Made by a program: the position numbers and the translations under genes
Notes under the pieces: model-generated
The model's input: only the letters and a program-made list of their open reading frames with translations
What the model was told of the DNA's origin: nothing
The model's database searches: none
Shown here: positions 8,809 to 18,399 of the stretch, piece after piece
Layout: every line of letters begins with the position of its first letter
Position numbering within the stretch: the stretch's first letter is position 1
Source: Stigmatella aurantiaca DW4/3-1
Lineage (GTDB): Bacteria; Myxococcota; Myxococcia; Myxococcales; Myxococcaceae
Length of the DNA stretch: 64,000 nt
Direction: 5' to 3'
NCBI RefSeq assembly: GCF_000165485.1
Contig: NC_014623.1
Location: 949,501-1,013,500, forward strand

Positions 8809-9129
8809 TTGGCGACGTGCCGCACGCGTAACTCGGCCCTCATCTCTGGCGCTGTCACCCTTTTTCCGAGCGACACGGTCCTCGCGTCGCTCCAGGTGAT
8901 GCAGCGATACGGACTGGCGGTGTTACCGGTGGTGGACGAGGAGCGAGGGGAGTTGCTCGCCGAGGTGACCGAGGCGGAGCTCTGCCGCGTTGCGGCGAGA
9001 CTGCCGCTGTTGCGTGTGGCTGAAATTTTGACGGCCAAAGCCCTGGCGGCGGAGGAAGGAATGACCGGACCGGGAGGCTCGCGGGGAGCCCGGCTGCCCG
9101 CGGAGGGGAGCCCGGTCTGGCTGCACTGA
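8809..9129 (+). CDS. small single-CBS-domain protein
   Basis: This short protein of 106 residues contains one CBS motif: an initial VTLFPSDTVLASLQVMQRYGL, the sheet strand AVLPVVDE, then GELLAEVTEAELCRVAARL. CBS domains bind adenosyl ligands as pairs, so one copy implies dimerisation. The start is TTG with a strong TGGAGG five bases upstream. The C-terminal 30 residues are Gly/Pro-rich and probably disordered. It lies 180 bases before a nucleotidyltransferase gene on the same strand. Confidence 0.65.
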   Translation: MATCRTRNSALISGAVTLFPSDTVLASLQVMQRYGLAVLPVVDEERGELLAEVTEAELCRVAARLPLLRVAEILTAKALAAEEGMTGPGGSRGARLPAEGSPVWLH

Positions 9130-9309
9130 AGGCGCACGGGTGTTTCGTAGAGGGCACAGTGCTCTGCTTCGTCCGTTTAATCGAACACCGGAGACATGCG
9201 TCTGCCCGTTTCCCAACGAGTGGTACCTCAGGACCGGCTGCAATCTGGCGCGGAAGCATCAGCCTGAAGCCTGGAACCCCAGAAGCCCAAGGGGTGGAGG
9301 AGAAGGGAC

Positions 9310-9987
9310 ATGAAGGCAGTGGCGATCATCCTTGCGGCAGGGGGGGCCCGGTACATGGACCACCCCAAGGCACTCATCGAGCACGAGGGGGGCAAAAGTT
9401 TCCTTCAGTCACTCACGTCGACCTTCGGGAAGGCGGGGTGCGCGGTTCTGGGGATCACGGGAAAGGACGCGGAGGCGGTGAGGGAGCAGCACCCCTCCCT
9501 GGCCTTGGCGCACAGCGAGCACTGGCAGGAGGGGCTCCTGGCGTCCGTCAAGGCAGGGGTGTCGGCCGCGCTGGAGGAAGGGGCGGAGGTGGTGCTGATT
9601 CACCCGGTGGACATGCCCGCGGTCCGGGCCTCCACGCTCAAGTCCCTGCTCAAGGTCCGGGGCGAGGCGGAGGAGGGGCTGCGGCCCGAGTTCGAGGGGG
9701 CTCCCGGGTATCCGCTGGTGCTCTCGCGCGCGGCGGCCGAGCGGCTCGTGGCGAGCGGGGCCTCACAGCTGGAGGGCGCGCTCGCGGAGGTGAAGGTGCG
9801 GCGGGTGCCGGTGAAGGATCCGGGCGTGGTGGTCAACATCAACACGCCGGAGACCTATGAGCGGCTCTTCGGTACGCCTCCGAGGCTGGCGCCGCCGCCC
9901 AAGCGCCGCGTGAAGAAGCCCGCGGCCCTGGGAATGTCCCTGCCGCCGTCCTCGGATGTAGAGATGTCGGCCTCACCGGAGGAGTAA
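9310..9987 (+). CDS. MobA-like NTP transferase (nucleotidyltransferase family)
   Basis: This 225-residue protein begins MKAVAIILAAGGARYMDHPKAL, a version of the LAAGxSxRMGxPK nucleotide-binding loop of the MobA/MocA family. VVLIHPVDMPAV (about 95-106) is the strand carrying the metal-binding Asp, and EFEGAPGYPLVLS matches the GxxGHPVLF region of MocA-type enzymes. The expected reaction is transfer of a nucleotidyl group to a cofactor such as molybdopterin. No molybdenum cofactor genes are adjacent, so the substrate is open. The last 35 residues are Pro/Lys-rich. A ribosome-binding site (GGAGGAGAAGGGAC) precedes the ATG. Confidence 0.8.
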   Translation: MKAVAIILAAGGARYMDHPKALIEHEGGKSFLQSLTSTFGKAGCAVLGITGKDAEAVREQHPSLALAHSEHWQEGLLASVKAGVSAALEEGAEVVLIHPVDMPAVRASTLKSLLKVRGEAEEGLRPEFEGAPGYPLVLSRAAAERLVASGASQLEGALAEVKVRRVPVKDPGVVVNINTPETYERLFGTPPRLAPPPKRRVKKPAALGMSLPPSSDVEMSASPEE

Positions 9988-10003
9988 GGCCATGCCAAGA
10001 GGG

Positions 10004-10027
10004 CCCTCTCCTGGGAACAGGAGGGGG
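10004..10027. terminator. hairpin between convergent genes
   Basis: CCCTCTCCTG (10004-10013) and CAGGAGGGGG (10018-10027) form a 10-bp stem with one mismatch and a GGAA tetraloop, between genes converging from 9987 and 10034. Confidence 0.5.
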
Positions 10028-10033
10028 AGTCGG

Positions 10034-10873
10034 TCAGAAGGTGAGTCCGAGTCCGACGTAGGGGCCGGACAGGGCATCCTGGTGAGACACACCGTCCACG
10101 AGACCGGAGTCATCCAGGAAGAGCCCCCGCCACCCGCCGCGCAGCACCAAGGCATTGAGGTGGATGGCCAGGCCCGCCTGGGCATCGAACTGCTGATAAG
10201 GCAGGGGCGTCGCCTGGGCGCGAAGCTCGAGGTCGAAGGGCCCGCCCAGGCACGCATCGAAGGAGAGGCCGAAGCTGGGGCCCCCGGTGGTCAGGTCCGG
10301 GGCCGTTGCGATGCTGACGCCGCCCTCCAGGCGCAGGCGGAGCCGGTCGTGTGCCACCAGGGCATAAGTGAGGTGCACGCTTCCCACGGAGAGTTCATCG
10401 CTTCCCTGGGTGCCGTCGTCGGTGGGCAGGCTCAGCAGGGTCAATCGCCCGTCGAGCCCCATCCGCTGGCCCTCGATGGCCAGGAACAGGTTTGCCCCGG
10501 CGCCGCCGCCCATGGCGCTCCCATCCACGCCCAGCCGCAGGGTGCCTCCGGTCCCTTGTGAGGGGGCTGCCTGCACCTCGGCCGTGGCGCTGGAGACGGC
10601 GGCGTCCCGGCTGGGGGTCGAAGCGACATCGGCGATGAAGAACAGCAGGTTCGCGATCGAGTTCACCGTCGAGGCGGCGTCGCTTCCGGACGAGCCGCTG
10701 TCATGGTGGTCATCGTCGTCGTCGTCGTCGTCGCCCACGGCGGAGGCCTCGTGGGTCTTCTCCCCATTCGAGGAAGAGCGCTTGCCAAAGCGGGCTTCAG
10801 CCTCCGAGGCGGACAACAGCAGGCCCATCGTGGTCACGGCGCACAGCAGGTTCCGGAGGAGAAACACGGTCAT
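10034..10873 (-). CDS. exported protein with poly-Asp/His segment and beta-barrel-like C-terminus
   Basis: This protein of 279 residues has an N-terminal signal peptide (LLCAVTTMGLLLSASEAEA). After it comes a segment of eight Asp followed by HHD and a Gly/Ser linker (about residues 47-65). From about residue 105 the sequence alternates hydrophobic and polar residues (GGTLRLGVDGSAMGG, RLRLRLEGGVSIA, ALVLRGGWRG) and ends PYVGLGLTF, with a terminal Phe. This is the pattern of an outer membrane beta-barrel. I do not recognise a named family. The acidic tract could bind calcium or other cations in the periplasm, but that is inference. Confidence 0.7.
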   Translation of the reverse strand: MTVFLLRNLLCAVTTMGLLLSASEAEARFGKRSSSNGEKTHEASAVGDDDDDDDDHHDSGSSGSDAASTVNSIANLLFFIADVASTPSRDAAVSSATAEVQAAPSQGTGGTLRLGVDGSAMGGGAGANLFLAIEGQRMGLDGRLTLLSLPTDDGTQGSDELSVGSVHLTYALVAHDRLRLRLEGGVSIATAPDLTTGGPSFGLSFDACLGGPFDLELRAQATPLPYQQFDAQAGLAIHLNALVLRGGWRGLFLDDSGLVDGVSHQDALSGPYVGLGLTF

Positions 10874-11033
10874 GGCTCCTGGCGGAACGCTCTAGAGGTT
10901 CCGCCCGCCGCCCAGGACGGCAAGCAACCCTGAAATATTCACGGTGCGCGTGCAGAAACTTCAGAGCCTACCAGGCTGGCAGGCCATGAGGTGGGACTGG
11001 TGGGGCAGGCCTCCCAGGGGATATGGGGGCGGT

Positions 11034-12281
11034 ATGGACAGTGCCCTCCCGGCACCGATGGGCTCCGTCTTCGCGCACCGCGATTTCCGGCTGTACCAGG
11101 CGGCACGCCTCTTCATGACCCTTGGTGCGCAGATGCAGTCGGTGGCGGTGGGGCTCCACGTCTATGGCATCACCCATCGGCCCCTGGATCTGGGGTATGT
11201 GGGGCTCGCACAGTTCCTGCCCATGTTCATCCTGTCGCCCCTCACCGGGGATGTGGCGGACCGCTATGACCGGCGCAAGGTCCTGCTCTGCTGCTACGTC
11301 ACGATGGTGGTGGCGATGCTGGGCCTCTTCGGACTGGCCTGGGGCGGGGTGACCGAGACGTGGCCGCTCTATGGGGTGCTCGTGCTGGTGGGCACCGCGC
11401 GCGCCTTCGCGGGGCCCGCGGGCCAGTCCCTCGTGCCCCACATGGTGTCCCCGCATCAGCTCTCCAGCGCCGTGGCCTGGAGCTCGACCTTCTTTCAGGC
11501 GGGCACCATCGTCGGCCCTTCCATGGGCGGCATGCTCTATGACGTGTTGCAGGCGCGGGGCGTGTATGCGGTGTGTGCCGCGCTGATGGCGGCCGCTGCC
11601 CTGCTGCTGGGGTCGATGCGGGTGCGCACCGGGCGCATGGATGCGTCCGTGAGTTCCTGGCAGCGGCTGCTGGCGGGCCTGCGCTACGTGTGGACGCAGA
11701 AGGTGGTGCTGGGGGCCATCTCGTTGGATCTCTTCGCGGTGCTGCTCGGGGGGGCGGTGGCCCTGCTCCCCATTTACGCCCAGGACATCCTGCACACCGG
11801 CCCCTGGGGGCTGGGCCTGCTGCGCAGCGCCCCGGCGGTGGGGGCGATTCTCGTGGCCGCGTGGATGGCCTTCTTCCCGCTCCAGCGCAACGCGGGGGCG
11901 AAGATGCTGGGGTGCGTGGCGCTCTTCGGCGGGGCCACGGTGCTCTTCGGGCTGTCACGCCACCTGGTGCTGTCGCTCGTGGCGCTGGTGGTGCTGGGGG
12001 CCGCGGACATGGTGAGCGTGGTGATTCGCCAGACGCTGGTGCAGTTGGCCACCCCCGCGGAGATGCGCGGCCGGGTGAGCGCCGTGAACATGGTGTTCAT
12101 TGGGGCCTCCAACGAACTGGGGGATTTCGAGTCCGGGGCCACCGCCCAGTGGTTGGGCGTGGTGCCCGCGGTGGTGGCGGGGGGCGTGGGGACGTGTGGG
12201 GTGGTCTTGCTGTGGGCCTGGCTCTTTCCGGCCTTGCGCCGCATCTCCCGGACCGAGGAGGTGCGGCCCCTGCGCCGCTGA
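11034..12281 (+). CDS. MFS transporter, EntS/MFS_3-type exporter
   Basis: The 415 residues hold about twelve hydrophobic helices in the major facilitator arrangement. FAHRDFRLYQAARLFMTLGAQMQSVAVGLHVY is the typical first helix of the EntS-like family (FxxLxxxRxxGxxGxQM). DVADRYDRRKVL is the conserved loop between helices 2 and 3. GRVSAVNMVFIGASNELGDFESG near the C-terminus is also diagnostic. Family members export siderophores, macrolides or other small molecules by proton antiport. ATG at 11034 follows a GGGGG-rich site; the longer in-frame ATG upstream lacks homology. The gene converges with the OmpA-domain gene, separated by one base. Confidence 0.87.
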   Translation: MDSALPAPMGSVFAHRDFRLYQAARLFMTLGAQMQSVAVGLHVYGITHRPLDLGYVGLAQFLPMFILSPLTGDVADRYDRRKVLLCCYVTMVVAMLGLFGLAWGGVTETWPLYGVLVLVGTARAFAGPAGQSLVPHMVSPHQLSSAVAWSSTFFQAGTIVGPSMGGMLYDVLQARGVYAVCAALMAAAALLLGSMRVRTGRMDASVSSWQRLLAGLRYVWTQKVVLGAISLDLFAVLLGGAVALLPIYAQDILHTGPWGLGLLRSAPAVGAILVAAWMAFFPLQRNAGAKMLGCVALFGGATVLFGLSRHLVLSLVALVVLGAADMVSVVIRQTLVQLATPAEMRGRVSAVNMVFIGASNELGDFESGATAQWLGVVPAVVAGGVGTCGVVLLWAWLFPALRRISRTEEVRPLRR

Positions 12282-12282
12282 C

Positions 12283-13137
12283 TCAGCGCTGGGCCGTCTT
12301 CTTGCTGGCCTGGAGCGCGGGGGCGGCTGCCGGCGGCGAAGGGGGGGTTGCGGGGGCTGGGACGGCCTCGGGCAGGGGACGGAGCATCAAGGTCACCCGC
12401 CGGTTGCGCAGCCGGTTGACGGGCGAGTCCGAGGGAACCACCGGCCGGAACGAGGCATGGCCCGTGGCGCTGAGGCGCTCCTGGGCAAGCCGGGCGGGGC
12501 CTTCATGGAGGGCGCGGACAACCGTGGCAGCCCGTGCCGTGGACAGCTCCCAACTCGTGCCCTCTGTTTCCGCCTCCGCGGGCACGGGGAGTTCGTCCGT
12601 GTGGGCGGCGACTTCCACCGTGTGCCCCTCCACGGCGGCCAGCACTGCCCCGGCCCGGGCCAGCACCTCCGTCCCACGGGGGGTGAGGTTGGACTGACCC
12701 GGCTCGAAGAGCAGCCGCTCGGACAGCTCCAAGCGCAGGGCCTCGGTCCCGATCGCGTCGAGCCAGGCATCCCCCCGGGTAAGCTCCTCCTTCAGCTTCG
12801 CCGTCAGGTTCAGGCGGGCGGTCTCCCGGCGCACCATCTGTGTGCCCAGCTCCCGGGCCTTCCGCAGGTCTCCGGGGAGGCTCGTTGCCCCCTGCTGTTG
12901 CTGCTCCAGGACGCGGAGCCGGCGCTCCATGCTGACGCGCAGGGCTTGCAGCTCGGCGACCCGGGCCTCGGACTCGTTCGCCTCCTGCTCCAACTGGGCG
13001 TTGCGCGCCTCGAGCGCCGAGATGGAACTGGCGGCCAGCACTCCCCCGCCTCCGCTCAGCACCACCATGCCGCCCAGCAAGGCCCAGGGCCGCCAGGCAC
13101 GGCGTCGCGCACGTCTTGGGCTTCGGGCTTCCTCCAT
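12283..13137 (-). CDS. membrane-anchored OmpA/MotB-domain protein with coiled coil
   Basis: This 284-residue protein has an Arg-rich N-terminus, one transmembrane helix (about 16-38, PWALLGGMVVLSGGGGVLAAS) and a heptad-rich coiled coil (about 39-80). A C-terminal OmpA-like peptidoglycan-binding domain runs from about residue 135 to 255. It shows LLFEPGQSNLTPRG, VEVAAHTDELP, LSTARAATVVRALHEG and NRLRNRRVTLML, the family's NX2LSXXRAXXV and NRRVEI motifs. The topology (basic N-terminus inside, OmpA domain in the periplasm) resembles MotB and the envelope-tethering proteins of myxobacteria. The C-terminus is Pro/Ala-rich. Confidence 0.83.
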   Translation of the reverse strand: MEEARSPRRARRRAWRPWALLGGMVVLSGGGGVLAASSISALEARNAQLEQEANESEARVAELQALRVSMERRLRVLEQQQQGATSLPGDLRKARELGTQMVRRETARLNLTAKLKEELTRGDAWLDAIGTEALRLELSERLLFEPGQSNLTPRGTEVLARAGAVLAAVEGHTVEVAAHTDELPVPAEAETEGTSWELSTARAATVVRALHEGPARLAQERLSATGHASFRPVVPSDSPVNRLRNRRVTLMLRPLPEAVPAPATPPSPPAAAPALQASKKTAQR

Positions 13138-13394
13138 GCCAGGGCGTTCCCTTCAGGTCGTTGGGGCCCCAACCCTAACGGCAAGGCTTGGGTGGACTGC
13201 AAGGCGAAGATTCGTGCGGCCCTGCCACATGAGGGGAACTGTTTCAGTCCTGGTCATGTACCGCAGTGCGTTAGCTGGAATCGTTCGCCTTTTGAGCAAC
13301 GGGAGACGCCGGGGTCCGGGGGCTGGACTTCGCACCCGGTGGGATGACGTGGTATCCCCACTGCCCCCCTTTCGTGGAGCGCAGAGGACGGACG

Positions 13395-14255
13395 ATGGGC
13401 ATCGGGTGCGTGGTACTGGACTTCGACGGAACCTTCACCGACGTGGCGGCGGAGGGGGCTCCTTTCGTGCGCCATTTCAAGCACCACCTGGGGGAAGTGC
13501 TGGGGCAGGACGCGGGGCGCGTGGAGGAGGCCTGGCGCGAGGAGGAGGCCGCGGTGCTCGCGGGGGCGCACGCCTTCGGTTGGGACATCGGGGGCCGGAC
13601 GGTGGCGCCGGCCACGGCGGATCCCTACCTGTTGTCCAACTGCGTGGCGCGCCAGCTGATGAACCGCTACGGGGTGATGACGGAGCAGCACCAGCGCGAT
13701 GAGGCCCTCCAGTCTCTCTACCGCGAGGCCTACAAGCTCACCGGCACGGCCTTCAAGCCCGAGGCGAAGGAGGTGCTGGAGGCGCTGCTCGCCACGGGGC
13801 TGCCCGTGTGGGTGGTGACCAATGCGCACACGGACCTGGTGGACGCCAAGCTGGACCGGCTGGCCCCCAAGGGGCGCGAGCGTCTGAAGGTGAAGGGCGA
13901 CGCGCGCAAGTACCTCATCCAGCCGCCCGCCGACTCCGATGCGCGCTTCGCCTCGGTGCCCGAGACGCTCTCGTTTGGCGAGCTGCTGCCGCGCCCCGTC
14001 TACCTGCGGCGAGGGCTGTATTACGAGGCCCTGAGCGACATCTGGGACACGACGGGCACCGGGCCGGAGTCCACGTTGGTGGCCGGTGACATCTATGAGC
14101 TGGATCTGGCGCTGCCGGCCGTGCTCGGGGCCCAGGTGCAGTTCGTCGCGCGCGACAACGCGCTGCCGTACGAGCTGAAGGCGATGGCGCTGCTGGGGCC
14201 GCGCGGTGGATCGGACCGGAGCCTGCGCGCCATTCTGCCCCGCCTCCGGGGCTGA
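13395..14255 (+). CDS. HAD-superfamily hydrolase
   Basis: This 286-residue protein opens MGIGCVVLDFDGTFTDVA, where Asp9 and Asp11 form HAD motif I (DxDGT). VWVVTNAH near residue 145 fits motif II (hhhT/S) and a Lys-containing segment follows. STLVAGDIYELDLALPAVLGAQ near residue 230 is the motif IV acidic pair (GDxxxxD). A helical cap of about 100 residues lies between motifs I and II (C1 type). The substrate is unknown. ATG at 13395 is chosen because GAGGACGGACG precedes it; an upstream ATG gives no homology. It converges on atpA with a strong terminator between. Confidence 0.82.
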   Translation: MGIGCVVLDFDGTFTDVAAEGAPFVRHFKHHLGEVLGQDAGRVEEAWREEEAAVLAGAHAFGWDIGGRTVAPATADPYLLSNCVARQLMNRYGVMTEQHQRDEALQSLYREAYKLTGTAFKPEAKEVLEALLATGLPVWVVTNAHTDLVDAKLDRLAPKGRERLKVKGDARKYLIQPPADSDARFASVPETLSFGELLPRPVYLRRGLYYEALSDIWDTTGTGPESTLVAGDIYELDLALPAVLGAQVQFVARDNALPYELKAMALLGPRGGSDRSLRAILPRLRG

Positions 14256-14270
14256 GCGAGGAAACACAAA

Positions 14271-14301
14271 GCCCCGCCTCCCGGAAGCGGGAGGGCGGGG
14301 C
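14271..14301. terminator. strong GC hairpin between the HAD gene and atpA
   Basis: GCCCCGCCTCCCG (14271-14283) pairs with CGGGAGGGCGGGGC (14288-14301) with a single bulged G and a GAAG loop. It lies between the convergent stops at 14255 and 14328 and can serve both strands. Confidence 0.75.
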
Positions 14302-14327
14302 CTGGGCACTGCCGGAGAGGGCGCGGC

Positions 14328-15875
<1,548 letters not shown>

Positions 15876-16050
15876 GGGCGTCTTGCGTCCTTGCTGGGGC
15901 GGCCTCGGCGGGGCCGTCTCGAAACCTGAATGGGGGCCCCCTTAACATGCGCCCCCGGGGACCGCAAAGCGATCCGTTGAGGTGGGAGGCGAAGCTTATC
16001 GGCGCGGTAAGCGCCATAAGGCAGGGGGGCCTCAGGCTCCGGAGAGCGCC

Positions 16051-17514
16051 TCAGAGCGCGGGGACTTGCCGGGGCAGCCAGACCTTGAAGCACGTCCCCT
16101 GCTCGACCGAGGACTCCACGGTGATGCGCCCACCATGGGCCTCGGCAATCCGGCGCGACAGGTAGAGCCCCAGGCCCATGCCCTCCCTGCCCTGCTTGCG
16201 GCCCTTGCGGAAGGGCTCGAAGAGGGATTCGTGCTCCTCGGGCAGCAGCGGGGGGCCCTTGTCGAGCACCGCCACGGTGACGCCGTCCTTGCGGCCCTTC
16301 GCGCTCAGCTCCACCGGGTTGCTCGAACTGCTGTGCTGCAACGCATTGGAAAGCAGGATTTCCAGCAGCTGCGTCAGCCGTGTCTCGTCCCACTGGCCCC
16401 GGAGGTCGCCCTCGACGGCGCGGATGAGCGGGCGCTCCGGGTGGACCTTTTGCTGCTCTTCGATGGCCCGCTCCATCGCCGTCTCCAGGGACATGGGGGC
16501 GGGGCTGACGGGCAGGGTGCCGGTCATCCGGGCGCGGATGAAGTCCAGCAACTCGCGGAGCATCCGGTCCATGCGCTTGGCCGCGCCCGTCAGCTGGCGC
16601 GCCTGTCCGGCCTCCAGCTTGCCCTCCTGCTGGAGGTTGTTCAGGCCCAGGTGGAGCGACTTCAGCGGCGCGCTCAGGTCATTGCCCACCACGCCCAGCA
16701 GCTGCTCGCGGAAGGACTCGTCGCGCGCCGCGGCCTCCTGCGCCGCCTTGTGGCCGCTGATGTTCCACAGGGCGACCAGCCGCGCCCGGTGGCCGCAGTA
16801 GTCCACCTCCCGGGCGAGCACCTGGAGGGGCAGCCGCCGGCCATCGCGCCGCAGGGCGACGACCTCATAGGGCGTGTCGATCCCCTTGCGCACCGCCTCC
16901 GCGAAGGTGGGGCGGGACTCCGGCGCGGTCCAGTTCATCAGCTGATCGCCGATCAGCTGCTCCGGCGTGGAGTCGAAGAGGGCGGCACAGCCACGGCTCA
17001 CATCCAGCAGCGTGCCCCCATCGTGGATGATGTACCCGTCGCAGGAGATGTCCACGAGGGCCTTCATGCGCTCCTCGCTCTCGCGCAGCAGGATGTGCTC
17101 CCGAACCCGGAGCGTCTCGTCCTGCGCGATCAGCGTCAGGCCGGACATCAACCCGCCCGCCACCGCGGGCATCAGGCTCACCCGGAGGTGGAGGGCCGCG
17201 CCCTCGGGCGTCGTGCAGGCCAGCGACACCCCGGAGATGACCTCTCCTTGGAGGGCGCGCGCGCAGAGCCCCCCCAGGGGCGAGGCCAGCGCGGGCCACA
17301 GCTCGCCCACCCCCCGGCCGATTTGGCCCGAGAGCGGCCGGCCCGCGAGGGTGGCCAGGGCGTCGTTCGCCCACTTCAAGCGCAAATCCCGGTCCAGGAA
17401 TCCCAGCGCCCAACCCGGGGCGTTCAGCAATGCTTGGAGGAAGGGTCGCCCCTCTTCAGGGACTGCGGCGGGCAGTAACCCCTCGGGGATGCGGGAAAGA
17501 ACGGGTTGCTCCAT
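16051..17514 (-). CDS. PAS-PAS sensor kinase-like protein lacking the phosphoacceptor histidine
   Basis: The 487 residues hold two PAS domains (about 24-140 and 145-260), a dimerisation helix pair and a GHKL ATPase domain (about 370-485). The ATP site is largely intact: LLEILLSNALQHSSSS is the N box, LFEPF the F box and GMGLGLYLSRRIAEAHGG the G2 box. In the G1 box VLDKGPPL the second Gly is replaced by Pro. In the H box, where related proteins read VVGHDLRxPL, this one reads VVGNDLSAPL with Asn278, and the codon AAT at 16681-16683 is unambiguous. Autophosphorylation on the usual residue is therefore impossible. No membrane segments are seen. The gene lies between atpH and atpA in the same orientation. 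An in-frame TTG two codons upstream is an alternative start. Confidence 0.85.
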   Translation of the reverse strand: MEQPVLSRIPEGLLPAAVPEEGRPFLQALLNAPGWALGFLDRDLRLKWANDALATLAGRPLSGQIGRGVGELWPALASPLGGLCARALQGEVISGVSLACTTPEGAALHLRVSLMPAVAGGLMSGLTLIAQDETLRVREHILLRESEERMKALVDISCDGYIIHDGGTLLDVSRGCAALFDSTPEQLIGDQLMNWTAPESRPTFAEAVRKGIDTPYEVVALRRDGRRLPLQVLAREVDYCGHRARLVALWNISGHKAAQEAAARDESFREQLLGVVGNDLSAPLKSLHLGLNNLQQEGKLEAGQARQLTGAAKRMDRMLRELLDFIRARMTGTLPVSPAPMSLETAMERAIEEQQKVHPERPLIRAVEGDLRGQWDETRLTQLLEILLSNALQHSSSSNPVELSAKGRKDGVTVAVLDKGPPLLPEEHESLFEPFRKGRKQGREGMGLGLYLSRRIAEAHGGRITVESSVEQGTCFKVWLPRQVPAL

Positions 17515-17673
17515 GTGCAAATAGGCCTGGATTCGAGGATTTCGTCAGGGGGACGGACGCAGTATAGCGGCTTCACGTCCCGCTGGAAATACCGGGCTTC
17601 CTGGATGCACAGGAGTCAGGCTGAACCTGACACGTAGGGGAGCGGCCCACCGGGGGGGACTCCCCTGGGTTGC

Positions 17674-18219
17674 CTACTGCTGCTTGAGCTGGCGGCGCAT
17701 CTGCTCCAGCTGGGTGCGCAGGCTGCCATCATAGAGGACGCTGCCCACCTGCGCGGCCGCGCCGCCGATGAGGGCCGGGTCCACCTTCTGCTCGAGGATG
17801 ACATCGCGCTGGGTGGCCTGCTGGAGGTTCTTGCGCAGCTGCTCCAGGGTGGCCGGAGACAGGGGCGCGGCGCTGGTGACGTGCCCGCGCACCCGGCCGG
17901 CGCGCGTGTCCGCCATGTCCCGGAACACCCGCGAGATGTCCGGCAGGTAGATGAGGCGGTTGCGCTCCACCAGCAGCCGCAGGGTGTTGGCCAGGACAGG
18001 CTCCAGGTTGCCCGCCAGCTGGATCAGCGACTCGACCACCTGAGCGCGCTGGGAGCGGCTGTAGGCAGGGTTGAGGAGCACATCCGACAGCTCGGCGCTC
18101 TTCTCGAAGGCCTGGACGAGGGAGGCCAACTGCGTGGCAACGGCATCGGTGCGCTGCGACTCGGCGGTGACGTCGAGAAGCGCGCGGGCGTAACGGCGGG
18201 CAATGGACACGTTCACCAT
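17674..18219 (-). CDS. atpH: ATP synthase F1 subunit delta
   Basis: The 181 residues match the delta/OSCP family. The N-terminal SIARRYARALLDVTAE and the helical domain with FEKSAELSDVLLNPAYSRSQR are characteristic. So is the C-terminal part DVILEQKVDPALIGGAAAQVGSVLYDGSLRTQLEQMR, the family signature. Delta joins the peripheral stalk to the top of F1. ATG at 18219 matches the family start (MVNVSIARRYA); the longer frame upstream is not conserved in character. It is the first gene of the atpH / kinase-like / atpA operon and is divergent from an Hsp70 gene. Confidence 0.96.
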   Translation of the reverse strand: MVNVSIARRYARALLDVTAESQRTDAVATQLASLVQAFEKSAELSDVLLNPAYSRSQRAQVVESLIQLAGNLEPVLANTLRLLVERNRLIYLPDISRVFRDMADTRAGRVRGHVTSAAPLSPATLEQLRKNLQQATQRDVILEQKVDPALIGGAAAQVGSVLYDGSLRTQLEQMRRQLKQQ

Positions 18220-18399
18220 GGCGGCGGCGGCCTTAACATGGCGTTCACGGCGGGGCAACGGCTGGCCCTTCTTTCCAGTGCAACACGCCGGGTCCTCCCC
18301 CAGGGAGGGAGAGCGCCTGGTTCCAAGCAATTCAAGACAGGCAGGACTTGGCTTGGAAAGCGGAACTCCCTAGTTAGGGCTCGGGGGGGCGAACCACTG

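Noticed and set aside
17615-17666. Two small hairpins between atpH and the kinase-like gene as a terminator
   Set aside because: Stems of 6 and 7 bp have no T-run on the minus strand. They may weaken read-through but do not support an operon break.
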